Shown one piece after another: positions 25,877 through 37,750 of a stretch of DNA of 64,000 bases. The stretch is taken from assembly GCA_902806595.1 (NCBI GenBank), contig CADCXC010000014.1:1178001-1242000 (forward strand), in the 5' to 3' direction. The notes beneath the pieces were generated by a model, which saw only the letters and a list, made by a program, of their open reading frames with translations, searched no databases and was not told the origin of the DNA. The stretch comes from Pyrenopolyporus hunteri (taxonomy: Eukaryota; Ascomycota; Sordariomycetes; Xylariales; Hypoxylaceae). The position numbers and the translations under genes are program-made. The first letter of the stretch is position 1, and each line of letters begins with the position of its first letter.

Positions 25877-27056
25877 TTAGAGGAAGCCTTTATCTTCGCT
25901 ACCATGCTCCTTTCTCCTCGAGAGCCATACTTTTGCTACTTCGTACGTCCCTAAATAAAGCCCACTACCAACAAGCGTCCAGACGGCGCGAAGAGTTGAA
26001 CCCCTGAAGAGTCCCGGGATACCCGTCTCCGTAATAATCTCGCGTGCTACGGTGAGTCCGCCGCGGGCCCTATTTCTTGCGCCTTGTGAAGAGGCGGTTC
26101 GGTCGTGAGCACCCTGCGCCACGTCCTGGTTGTTTCCAGCTGCAAGCATCATCCGCGTCTTCACCACATCCATGGGCGTCGTAATGGTGGCGGCGAAGCT
26201 GCCGGCTAACCCCGCGCTCACCCCCGTAACGATGCCCGTCTCAAGTAAACTATGCTTCTCCCTTGCGCCAGATCCTGCGTTAACCTGGGTCTTGCTCGAG
26301 CGTCGGCTCCAGATTCGGTCACGTAGAAACTCAAAAATAGGGAATTGAATAGCCGTAAAAGGCAGATTCCTGGCCACAAGGGCGGTGTACCCAGACAACA
26401 AGTTGCGTCCAGCACCCGTGCCGCTTCGGGTTAGCTGCTTCAGCGCTTGAAGTGAAGCGGACCTATGCGAGCTGCCAGATTGCTGCTGCAACATCTGCGC
26501 GTTCTGCTTGATGACCTCGGAAGGGGTGAGCACTAAGCAGGACGCGCACTCTGCTATGGCCGACGCGCCTGAATGCACTAGGGGTTGCGGGAGGCCTAAG
26601 GGCGATTCATGGCGACTGATAAAGGACTTGGCTGCTTCGTACGTAGTAAAGAAGGTTCCTGCGGCTGGTAGTGTGGCGACTATAACTATCCCGATACCCT
26701 GGTATAAGCCCTTGAAGAGTTGCCGCGAAGGAAGTTTCGTTTTGGTGGTAGGGTCTGCGAAAGTCTTGATAAAATCTCGACTTTGCTGGCGTGTTTTGAG
26801 GGTGTCTAATGGATAAACGATCAAATCCACGACGAATGCTGCCCCACCACCCGCCTAAGAGTTAGAGGAAAGAAGTCATCAGAATATCGCTTCGATTCTC
26901 AACTTCATCTTGGTGACGGTCTTCTTTTGGGGGAGAGAGAGAGAGAGAGGGTTCGATATTCATTCAGAGAAAAAAAAAAAAGTCGCTATGAGAAACGCGG
27001 GATTAGGAACAAGATGGGCTCACCAGCATGACATCGAAATTGGAACTGCCGCTCAT
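25877..27056 (-). CDS. Mitochondrial S-adenosylmethionine carrier
   Basis: Inner-membrane carrier of the SLC25 family, most like the Pet8/SLC25A26 group that imports S-adenosylmethionine into the matrix. Exons 27056-27024 (MSGSSNFDVML) and 26854-25877 give 336 aa. Three repeats carry the carrier signature PX[DE]XX[KR]: PLDTLKTR at about 26, TPSEVIKQ at about 121 and TPMDVVKTR at about 237. The segment FTAIQFPIFEFLRDRIW in the middle repeat and a short first loop also fit the SAM-carrier subgroup. The intron (169 nt) contains a GA microsatellite and an A-run. It is convergent with the secreted-protein gene, with a 278-bp gap. The carrier family is certain; the SAM substrate is inferred from similarity. 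Confidence 0.88.
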
Positions 27057-27871
27057 TCTGGCTACTTTCCGGTAGCCCGGAAGACTTGAGGCGTTTGCAA
27101 CGTGAAGCTCTTCGCGTATGTTTTCCTGTGTTTGAAATTGATCAGATTGATAAGATTATGCAAGTCTCGGCAGGTGAAGCGCAATTCTCGTTAGTGAGGT
27201 ACGTGAACAACTACTACTCTCCTATAACGATATAAATTCATGATGACATGATGATGATACATTTTAACCTAGACACAGAATACAGTCTAGGTACCTTGGT
27301 AGGTAGGTACCTTTGTATGTATTCCATGAGATACATGTATTACCTATCGACCTTCTTATGTTTCCCACCTTTAAACGGTTGAGCTCCGTATGATGGTAAA
27401 TGGATGGTACCTGCAAAAGGAAAGTGCGACACACTGTATGAGGGGTATATAATTTCGCTTCGCTTCGAAAGCTTCGTACCTATGAAAAAAAACCTACATC
27501 AATACAACACATTTACTCCCACTTCCTTTATGGTCTCCAATATTATAACCACCTATATACCTAGGTAGGTAGGTACCTAGGTAGCTAGGTATTCATATAT
27601 CTCTATAGCGGGGAGTCGGTTCTGGGGTGTCGCGATACGGCGCAAGTTGTAGGTAACATCCCTACCTCTTAGGTACATAGGTAGCGATGAGTCATGGAAA
27701 ACGCGTACATAGGGTTATATTTATACCGCTAGTGGTAGCAAGCTAATATGCCATTTACATTAGTTGGTCTATTGGACGTCAATACACCGAGGAAGCACAA
27801 ATAGATGGATATCATATAAAGGCAGCAGTACTCGATTTTTAAGTATCCCTTCCCAGCTCATCAACTCCTCA
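27057..27871. other. Intergenic region upstream of the SAM carrier
   Basis: It holds several CCTAGGTAGG motifs (27290-27310, 27558-27590, 27665). No gene is visible. Confidence 0.6.
27558..27590. repeat. Palindromic CCTAGGTAGG-type motif cluster
   Basis: Dense array of CCTAGGTA, GGTACC and TAGCTAGG units in 33 bp. It is one of the clearest of dozens of related intergenic motifs in the window. Confidence 0.7.
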
Positions 27872-30271
27872 TTAACCGTCTGTGCCACTGCTTCTAAACG
27901 TGGCGCATAACGCGGCGTAGTGGTGGGTTAGATCTAAGACGTTTTGCGGCAGGCTCGTCGCCTGAATAATAGATCTGATCTTAACGGCGCCTTCTTCCTC
28001 GATCAGCACTCTTATAGTGTGAAGGAGCTCGGGAGAAAACTCCGAGTACCAACGGTACTGCCAGGTTACCAGGCGGATCACGGCAGCTATAGTATCCCGC
28101 GTCATCTTCTGCTTCTCGAATGCCCGTAGGATGCCTGATAGGGCCTTCGGACTGAATCGCGCAGCGAGGCACGCCCGATACGCCTCAACCGCTTCGTCGT
28201 GGTGCTGGAGGCGCTCAGCTAGGGCACCGAGAATTTCCCATTCCTCTGCCGACTTTTTGTATTGCATCGATTGAGCCCTGTACTGCGCCATCTGTGTTCT
28301 CCATATCGTGTAGACACGCAAGTCCTCGTATAGAACCATAAAGAGACTGTCGAGCCATCTCTCGCACAGGCGCTTGTTGTTCAGGCGGGAAAGATGCTCG
28401 TCGGTGGTCGCGGTCTGATAATATCCGTTGGTACTGCATCCAATAAATCAAGGAGGGGAAAAGAAAAGGCTTACGTTGTCTCCATCAGCTTTGACCTCCC
28501 CAGGATCAATAGTATGAGTTGGTTTCTCCACCCCGCTTCCTTCACCGTGACCATTGGTCATTGTGGGCGCTGCGGAACCGGTATCGGTTGCGCTCTTCTC
28601 TTCGTCGCCCTCCTCGTCGGTCTGATCACCATTAGTCGTGGGTTCTGGGGTTCCGCGCAATCCATCTGTGCTGGGGTTGCGCTTTGTCGACTGAGCTTGC
28701 GAGACTGTGTCCTGCTTTTCCGTTCGATACTCGTCCTCCATGACGAAAACATTGCTCCGTATCTTCAGGAGCTGATCCCAACCGATCTTGGCGGTCATCT
28801 CTGTGAGGATTCCGTAGGCCAACTTGAAAGTACCGCGATATGAGGCAGCACGGAGATTGAGTAAGCTGGGGTCGACTTGCTCGGAATATTTGGACTCTGG
28901 TTCACTGTCGATCTCGTCTAGACGAGTCTCGGGCAAGGTCGGGAGGTAAACGTCTTTGGGTTCTGGCATGACAGGCGCATCCTTATCCTGGTAGGTGAAC
29001 ATCGGGCAGGAGTTTAGGATCGTAAGCGCGTTCTCCCAGTCCTCCATAGCAACGTAAACCTGCGCCAGTCTTGCCCACGTACCGAACTCGCTCGGCGCGG
29101 CTATGGTACTGCGGTCGGCGCAGCCTAAAGCCATCTTCAGCCTTTCCTCCTTCTGCGTCGGAGTCTCAGCCGCCAACGCCTTCTTCAAGAGAAATTCAGC
29201 CTGAGTATCTAGCATGACATAGTCCATTGGCGAATCCTTAAGCGCTTGGTATAACACGCGCACACCCTGGACCTCCTCATTCCCCATGAAGAGGACTTTG
29301 GCCAGTAGGGACGACACTTCAACGTTCTGCGTCCTCAGCTTCTCGAAGAGGTTGATGGCGGAGGCGAAGCGCCCCGTGGTATAAAAGTATTTCAGGAGGC
29401 CAGCGGTCAGGTGATTTGAGACATTATTCGGGACTTGCACTACAGAATCGGAGCCCAACTGCCAACCTGCACGAGGCCCTGAGTGAGCTGTATAGTTCCC
29501 GCGATTATAGGCTTACGTACCTCGGAAGAAGAGATTCTCAGCAGCGCTCAGAAAACGGTGCTCGGTCTCGGTATTGGTAACTGGGTTGAAGCGCCTTACG
29601 CCCATTATCTTCCTAATGGTGTCGCCACTTCCATCGTCGGCATAGGAGTACGCTCGCAAGACACTACAGAGATAGGTTTCGAGCCATAATTCGTCCGTGG
29701 CCTTCCTCTTCTCCCCCCTCTCGTCGATACAGTAGGCTTCGACAGTCCCGGGGATGGTAACGTGGACGCGCATATCGAGTCTAGAGAAGGCGTTGTAGCA
29801 GCAGTAGAGGCCCTCTACGATCTTGTGTGTGGCGACTTGGCCATGCTCTTTGTAAGTGAGCGTGTTGATATAGGCGGCGAGGCTAGCTGAGGAGGATGCG
29901 TCGACGCCGGTAACATGGTGGTATACTCCTGTCTGCGACAACAGGCTTAGCATTGGTTTCTTGACGGGTGGCTCGCTTACTCCGCATACCTGTTTTACGG
30001 TGTTTCTGAGGTTTTGTTTCAGGAGATGAACAAGATCAGGGGGACCAAGTTCGCGCAATGACACCAGAGTCTCGGTGCGGGCGTCGATTGATTCGTGTAG
30101 CACCTCCTCGGAAATTCTAGGTGGAACTATCAGCTCGAGCACAGGAGCGGGATACGGGTAACAGGCAGACAGGTGGATGGGTAGGTAGGTAGGTGGATAG
30201 CTAGGTAGATCGATGAATAAGGTAGTCGCCGAGAAGGAGAGAACTTACTCTGGAACCGCCGGCGGAGGCAT
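27872..30271 (-). CDS. Exomer ChAP protein (Bch1/Bud7-like)
   Basis: Member of the Chs5-Arf1-binding protein family, TPR-like adaptors of the exomer coat that sorts cargo such as chitin synthase from the trans-Golgi to the plasma membrane. Exons 30271-30249, 30200-29521, 29466-28475 and 28414-27872 give 745 aa with consistent phases. Recognisable blocks are ISEEVLHESIDARTETLVSL, LGPPDLVHLLKQ, HHVTGVDASS, VSNHLTAGLLKYFY, a TPR-rich middle and the C-terminal segment MVLYEDLRVYTIWRTQM. A low-complexity acidic insert (about residues 485-560) sits before the third intron. The first junction is the weakest: the only acceptor in phase lies inside a CCTAGC repeat and adds a short Tyr/Pro-rich stretch. 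It is divergent from HIR3 across a region containing a small mobile element. Confidence 0.88.
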
Positions 30272-31564
30272 GGCGACGGTAGCAGAGCTTGAATTTTATG
30301 TCAGGAGATGGTTGAACAGTTTCTTGGTAGGTAGGCACCTGGACAGCGAGCGTTTGGTATATTTCAGTGGGAACAACTAGATTCAATTCGGGTGAGCATA
30401 GTATCACGAAGAGGAGACATTAAAGAAAAGAGTGGATGGCGCCAGGAGGGAAAAGATTGCGCGTCGAGCCACCTAGGCATACACACACATGAGATACGGG
30501 TATAGAATTGACACGATGGGAGAGGGAGTGGGCAAGGTCTGGGATAAGGGAGCTTTACCTATCCTACCTTAGGTAGTGTTTTGTAACTTTTTCTACTGAT
30601 AACTCGATTTCCTAATCTTTTTTCCCCTTCCTTCTAAAGGTGCAATGTGCGGCAGGGAACAGGCTCTGGCTGAATTGGATATAACAATATCTGTGAGGGG
30701 GAATTTGTATAGCGGGGTGATTTTGGGATGGAAGGGGGACATAGCTAGGCACTTATCGAGTGTAGGTAGGTACCTGTTATGTACCTGGGATGGTGTGCAT
30801 CATGTACGTTTAGGTGCAGTACATACCTGGGTGAGGCGACCTGGCAGGTATCTCGATAGGTACTGCTTACCACTACCTAGGTACCATACGTGCTACCGTA
30901 CATGTACTTACCAACCTGGTACCTACACGTACCCGTGTGTGGGTTTGCGGTGGATGTCATGCCCCATAATAGGCCTGGGTATAGTGCGCAAGTACGGATG
31001 TGGCTTTCAAAAGCTCTGTCCATACCAAAAATATTAGCCAGCCGTCACATTATTTTTGCAGGTGTTAGCCAGCCGTCCAGTCTTGAGATAACGGACCACT
31101 ATATTATATACACTAAATTTTGATGAATACCCGCTATAATACAGCCTGCATCCACTAAGATTTAGTGGACATTTTAAAACTTTAGCCTTGGATAATAGCC
31201 CCGTTATTTTTTCCAAAATGTGCCAACTGATGCCGCACTGACAAAATAATGTGGCAGCTGGTGGATTTCTCTAGTATGGACAAAACTTTTGAAAGCCACA
31301 TCCGTACCTACATAGTAAATTGCTGCGCCAAGTCCCAGTCCCCTTCGGCGCGTCGACCTCACAGACAAACCACAAACTTTATGCTCTCCTCCATGTGAGA
31401 GGTATCATAGGTAATAAATTACAGGTACATACAAGGCGTATGCGCCTTACTGGTCGATCCATTCGTGGCCCAACGGATTATCTCCATTGATTCCTAACGG
31501 CTGACCTGGATATGCGATATACCTGCACTCCTTGAGTATAGCGCAATAGGCGCGGGTCGGCAAG
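30272..31564. other. Divergent promoter region between ChAP and HIR3
   Basis: The 1.3 kb between two divergent starts holds CCTAGGTAGG motifs (30560, 30765, 30880), a TIR element at 30993-31306 and no credible gene. The longer frames are built from the repeats and the element. Confidence 0.6.
30993..31306. mobile_element. MITE-like element with TA target duplication
   Basis: A 310-bp non-coding element (30995-31304) flanked by TA on each side. The left end CGGATGTGGCTTTCAAAAG (30995 onward) is mirrored by the right end, with 29 of 31 terminal bases matching. The two mismatches are C/T transitions. Similarity continues imperfectly inward (CACATTATTTT on both arms). Inside are two direct copies of TTAGCCAGCCGTC (31034-31046 and 31065-31077) and a central 8-bp hairpin (31151-31169). 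The TA duplication and structure suggest a non-autonomous Tc1/mariner-type element. No transposase is encoded. It ends 258 bp before the HIR3 start codon. The family name is not known to me. Confidence 0.8.
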
Positions 31565-34500
31565 ATGGTAAGACCTTCTTCAGGCATGACCGATCTCGAT
31601 GCTGATACTGGAACTAGCCAGCTTTCTCTGCCATTAATGTCGAGCCGGAGGAGAATATCGACGAGGAGATCGACGATACCCGCGAAATACAGATTGACGA
31701 GGCCTTAAAGCGTTTCCAGACAGCCCTCAAGCTCCACGCGCAAGGCCCCAAACACTATGAAGAAGCTACCTCGGCTTACGAGTCGCTGTTCGAATCCGAT
31801 ATATTTCGATACCCCGAGAGTGCCACAGACTTCGAGCGCGCCGAAAGACAGTCCGATTCCCGACATGGACCCGACGCTCCGTTCTCTCAACCTCTCGATG
31901 TCGCTCAAGGAGATCCTGACGGGAGTGGTAGTAGCCTACCTCAGACACTCTACCTTGCGTACAAAAACCACGGCCAGTTTGCTCTGGACAATATCAGGCA
32001 TTTGGTTAAGGCAGGCGGCAACGCGGAGGCCGTGTTGGAGGACGAGGAGGTGCTCGCGACCGCTAATAGGGCGCTTTACGAATTCAGCGCAGCCTTGGAC
32101 TTTGACCCGTCGGATGCCGAGCTCTGGAGGAGGGCCGCGCGCGTTGCAGCGTTTCTAAATAGTCCTAGGGTTAGTCGATATTGCCTGGAGGCTGCTATCG
32201 AACTTGACGATGATCCGGCCGTGGAAGAGGTTGAGCCACCTTCTCTAGCCGAAGGATTCGCGGGTGAGCAGTTGAAGAAGCAGCTCGAAGTTCTATCCGA
32301 CGAGCTGGCATTGTCGCACCCAATCATGGCACCCTTCCTCAAGGGGTCGGTACCAGCTAGTCTTAAGAAACATCTCGATCCTTTTCCGTTCTTGCCGAAC
32401 CCTACGGACTCGCTCACGCCCCCTAAACTCTCTACTATAGTGGGCCACCAGCCCCAACGCCTTGTTATCGACGTTCCCGTAGCCTCGTGGACGGATTTGG
32501 GCATGTGCATCGCGCAATCGGTCACGGCCAGGGGAGTTTCTGGAGAGGCTGTGACTCTAGATCTCCCAGATATGCCGGATGTTCCGGATGATGTCCAGAC
32601 GCTCAGCGACGCACCGAAGCCTGGACGGTCCGAAGATAGCGGAACCTCCCGGCCGACGGCGGAGCTTAAGCCGGTGGGACGGTCTAGAGGCGACCAGAGC
32701 GATTCGCCGAAAGAATACGCTGGCGACAATGGCAATGCTGCCGAAGATGCGCGAGCAGAGCGTAGCGTCTCTGTTCTTTCGCGGAAACGCTCGCAGTCTA
32801 TAGCGGGACTGCCAGAAGGAGTTGACGATGAGGTTGTTGATCAAAAGAGAAGCAAGCGTATCCGACGCCGGGAAACTGCCGGGGACGCGGTCATGGACAC
32901 AAATACCCAATATGCCACCCAACTGCAGCCGTTTCAGGCGGCTGACCAAAACCTTTTCCAGATGACGCGTAACATGGTGGAGAACATGGGAATCACTGAT
33001 CGTGATACCCTTGATCGACTGGCTGAAGTTCTCGATTCCTGCGCGTCTTCTACCCGTACCGATAAGCTTGAGCGGCCAGCCATGGTTGACCTGCTTAATT
33101 CCCTCGTAAAGTTCGACGATGAGAGCACGAAAGTATTCCTCAGTAAAAAAGAGGTATCGTCTGTCAGCTCCTCGTCCTTCCTTGAGCACTCAAGGCCTAG
33201 GACTCAGAATAAACGCGAGACGCCTATGTTTCATGAGACGAAAGGCTTGAAGACCTTCGTTCGAAAAGTTAACGACGGTTGGATGACGATTCAAGATGTT
33301 GCTTTCGAATGGGTCAAACACGTCTGCGCTTCGTACCTCACAAGTAAATGGTCGGACCTCATGAAGACCGCGGTGGTCCAGGTCATCAGCCACCTTGATG
33401 AGGATATCTGGAATCGTATGCACTACGAGCTCAAATATTATGCCCTGTCCGAAGATCCTGCCGGGACATTAGCCATGCTAGATCAGATAGTCCAAATGCT
33501 TTTCGAGCTACACCTGGACGTATACCAGCGGATCACCGATCCTAATAGTGCCGTGGGCTATGCTATTCGCGTGGAGACCAGAGGAAGGCTAGGACGTTGG
33601 TTTAGCTTCGCCTCACAAATGAGCCGGGATCGCCCAGAAGGTGCAGATCACTCGCTGTCGCTCCGCTTCCTCTGGTCGGCGGTTTTTGCCGTTACTTTGA
33701 CGGAGGGCGTATCGAGGGAACATTTCCTTCAGTGCTGGAAAAGCCTCCGCGACAGACTGGGCGAGGAAGAGGAATCCTTCTATATCCGGCTTCCAAACAA
33801 CGCGGTTATGCCCGAAGTCTCGGCGCATGCGGCTGACAGGGAGATATCCAAACTGACGACAATGGACTTTTTTCTCGGCTTGTTCCAGAACGACCTCAGC
33901 GATCCCGTATCTGTTATCGAGAGTCTAGAGCCCGTCCTCAACCCGTCATCTGTTTGTATAGCGAATGCTAACCCGGCGGGATCCGGGGATACGGTAACGG
34001 ACGGAGACGGAGCAGTTCCCGCAGCGACCGACGATGGGCTGCCTATCTCAGAAATCGCAGATCAGGGCCTGCGCGATCTTTGGAAGTTCTTGTTAGGCAC
34101 AAGCACCGAACTGAGGCTGTTCTTATGGGCCCGCCTCGGGGAAGCGTATAAGGCCATCGACTATACAACCAAACAATTTTCGTGTCTCCTCAAAAGCATC
34201 GAGATGGTCGTCGCCGACTTCGAGCAGGACACTTATCTGTCGACGCCCGCTAACGCGCGCCGCCCTCTCTTCCTGAAGATGCTCAAGTTTTTGGACGAGT
34301 TACTGATCCAAGCGCTTTCGATGGCGCTTAACGATCCTAGAGCTTTTGATATCGTGGACGATGAGCACCTAAGGTCTAGCATCTCAGCCTTGACAAAACT
34401 TTCCTGCTTATTGCACGTATCTTGCATGTACGAAGACGAGGTGCGTGTTGGTATGAAGCAGCACGTTTCGAACGGGGCGACTTTCCAGTCTTTCTTGACC

Positions 34501-37392
34501 AAACTTCGCGAGATCCAAGTTAGGAACTGGTCTCTGCTGTATACGATGCTGAAGGCCGGTATCGCTCAGAATAAGGCGAACTTCACCACGCCTGATAACG
34601 ACCTTGCGGACTATCTGGCGGCCATCCATCAAGTCTTGGGTCTCAGAAAATTCTGCAAGAGTTCCAACAAGATATTTCTCAAGATGATGCGGGTAGAGCT
34701 TCTGAAGCAAAATCTCATAGACAATTGGGAGGATTACCTTGGCCAGGTACTCTACGATCTGTACGGCCTAAAGCTCGGGGTAGGTCTCAGCGAAGTGCAG
34801 GACCACGGATGCCCTCCTGAGAAGCTTGAGCGACGAAATACGATTGCCCTGGTCGAGAGGGTATCCGTCTTAGCCAACCGCATGCCGATGAAAGATCTAC
34901 TCAAGTCCGATCTCAAGACCACGATCGAACACATGCAGCAGGCCATCGGTCAAACTAAGTCGAATCAACAATTCATACAGAACCTACGGATTTTCAACCA
35001 GACCATGCAGAAACCCATCCCGCCCCTCCGCTTGTACGAGGCGCTCAGGGGTAACGTTTCCGTCGACGCAGTTACCGTCAACACCCCGGACAACGTCTTA
35101 GCCAAGCACAGATGGTTCTTCCTCTTGGGCATGATCGCGTTCACCAAGTTCAAGGGCGTGGACCTGAATCGGAGACAGACGCCGGGCGCTACCGACGACC
35201 TTCGCATCGGTACCACGTTTCTGCGCCAACAGCTACAGTTTACACCCGACCAGTGGGATGCTTGGTTCAGGCTAGCCGAGTGCTTTGACTACGAGCTTGA
35301 GGAATCCGTGCTCTGGACGGCGGAGAAAATGAACAAGGAGAGGGCGGAACTGGTTAAGTATCAACGCAGCGCAATCCACTGTTACACTCTCGCGTTATCG
35401 CAATCTCGGAACACGCCAGCGGACCTACTTAGGGAGCGCGCCGACGACATCCACGACCTATACTACAACTTCGGTATGCGCATGTATGCCTCTAGTCGGG
35501 AGCCGTTCGCGATGGAGCCGTTCCATCATTCGGAACACAAGAGATTTGTTATCCTCGAGTCTGGAGTGGAGTCTAAGGATCTTCATTCTCAAATGGAAGA
35601 TTATAAAGTTTGGAAATATGCTGCGAGGCTGTTCACGAGAGCCATGGAGGTGAAACCTAAGCAGTGGCAGTAAGTGACTACTATCACCCGGTTCGGTACC
35701 GTCTAAATTAACGTCCCCTATAGAAATCCATACATGGTGGCCAAGTGTTTCTGGAAGATGTATCAGAAACCTCCAACGTCCCTCGACCACAGAGACAGGC
35801 GAGATCGGCCTACAATGCAGATGGTTATCGATGCTCTCGAGAAGGCGGTTCAGGCCGTGTCTGCGCTACCAAAACCGCGTCACGGACAGGACCCGATACT
35901 AGAGCCTCATTACAAGATCGTATCGATCATGCACAAGCTTGTCATGCGTGGAGATATAGCACCGCAAGAAGCAGCAGATATACTCCAACGCCAACCGTAT
36001 GCCATCCAAGACGGGGAACACGTCGAGATCAGCGAGCCGGAAGACTGGGAGCCGTACGTCATCAAAACGCTTAGCCACCTGCGAGAGAAGGACAGATCAA
36101 ATTGGCAACACCGGATTATCATGCGTCACGCGAGGATCCTATTCGACGAGAATTCGGAAGAGCAAAGCTATGTTCAGGCAATGGCTGCTTTCGGCGTGCT
36201 AAGGGAGTCGATGCTTACCAAGACTATGGTTCTAAATGTGTGGAAGTGCGACGCGGAGCGGCCGGGTCGTCACCACGTCTACACGGAGCAGTACGTTCGG
36301 TTCGCTGTGAAGCTCTTGGTCGTTCTCAAGGACAGAACAAACTTTGAGGCTTTGCTTCGTCGGCTGCGAAAGAAAGGCGCGGACTTCTATCATTTCACCG
36401 ACCTTTGGCAGACCTGCTGCATCGCGTATATGCGACTGATCAGGCAGAAGTATCAGGTCTCCCCAGTTCTCGAGGACGAGTTTAAGGCGATAAGTCCGGA
36501 AGAATTTGAGACCGTCACTTCGAGGATTAATGAATGGTCGTCGGACTCGTCTTCAAGCCACCCCGCATTCAGCGCCTTACAGGAGACTATCGAGTTGAAA
36601 AAGCTGAATGCCGGTTTAATGAAGGGTAGTGCTATCGACGACTTGGTTAACGACTGCTATACGGCATTATATTTGGAGGTTGGAAAGACCCTACCAGGCC
36701 CTGTCGAGCCTACGCCGACCGCAGAGCGGGAGCAAGCCCATCTCGGCGAAGAATCCCGTCCATCGGATAAGACTACAGAACTCAAGCCGGCAAATTCGTT
36801 AAGTAGCCTGTTGAACCCTCAGTCACACGAGAACTCGGGCGCGGAGGGTGGGATGGGAGACCCGGTGCCAGCGAATACGGAAGGGGTGCAGCGGCCTCGT
36901 AAAATCGGGATAAGAAGAGCGGATATCCTCCGTAAAGCAGAACAGGCGGTCCTCAGCGCCCAAGAAGGCCCGAAACCATCCGGCACCAAATCTCAGGGTT
37001 CGGTTTCCAGCGGGAAGACGCCTATTGCGGAGGAAGGAAAACAAGGTGAGGCGGTCGACGATTCCAGAAGCGATGACGGATCTCCAGACGAGGATGTGGA
37101 GATGAAAGATGAAGAGATCGAGGGCGAGGGCGAAGGCGAGGGCGAAGGCGAGGGTGAAGGCGATCTAAGCTCGGCGCCTGGGAGTGTTCACGACTCCGCC
37201 GACGATGAGAGCGACCTTAGCGACGCACCACCGGAAGATGTTCTAGACGAGGACGAGGCTCAGCAGTTAATGTTTCCTAATCTAATCCGGAGGAGCACGG
37301 ACACGATAGAGAATTCCGACACAGGAGAATCTCATGACGAGGAGAATTCTTCGGACGAAGAGGTCGAAGAAGCCGAAGAGACCGAAGAGTAA
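31565..37392 (+). CDS. Histone transcription regulator 3 (HIR complex, Hir3/CABIN1)
   Basis: Large scaffold subunit of the HIR histone-chaperone complex, which deposits H3-H4 independently of replication and represses histone genes. Exon 1 codes only for the ATG (31565-31567). A 50-nt intron follows (donor GTAAGA, branch-like GCTGATA), then exon 2 (31618-35669), a 54-nt intron and exon 3 (35724-37392), 1907 aa in all. The N-terminus MPAFSAINVEPEENIDEEID fits Hir3 proteins. TPR-like helices occupy the first 130 residues (EALKRFQTALKLHAQG) and the centre. The second junction gives KQWQNPYMVAKCFWKM. The C-terminus is strongly acidic, with a Glu-Gly repeat encoded by GAGGGC/GAAGGC units (37119-37161). 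Length and order match the family. Confidence 0.93.
37119..37161 (+). repeat. Coding 6-bp repeat (Glu-Gly)n in HIR3
   Basis: Tandem GAGGGC and GAAGGC hexamers encode about seven Glu-Gly units in the acidic tail. It is likely length-polymorphic. Confidence 0.8.
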
Positions 37393-37750
37393 CATAATAC
37401 TCCCAGACTCTACGGCCTAGCCGCCTACATGTGTAAATTATACTACCCCCAGAAAGTTGTCGCGAGACGCATTGTAACTATAATGGCTGGGCATACCCAC
37501 GACCCAGGTTACCGACTCTATCAGGCGGCAAAAGTTGACTCCATGATTACTCAAATACCTAAATAACCATCGATATATCCAGTTATTTCTCAAAGAACAA
37601 CTACCTAAGTTATTTAGGTATGCTACTAACGAAACCTTTCGCAGGACGTATATACCTACCTAGGTAGGTATTCAATCGCAAATTGCCGTTTTATCAGTTT
37701 ATTACATAGCAATCCGCAACCGGGGCTCGATTATCGTAACGGAATACGGC
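37393..37750. other. Short gap between convergent HIR3 and protease genes
   Basis: 358 bp with a CCTAGGTAGG motif near 37660. It probably contains both 3' ends; nothing else is seen. Confidence 0.6.

Noticed and set aside
30645..31037. 130-codon plus-strand frame
   Set aside because: It is built from CCTAGGTAGG repeats and the left end of the MITE, giving a Tyr/Thr/Cys-rich product with no similarity.
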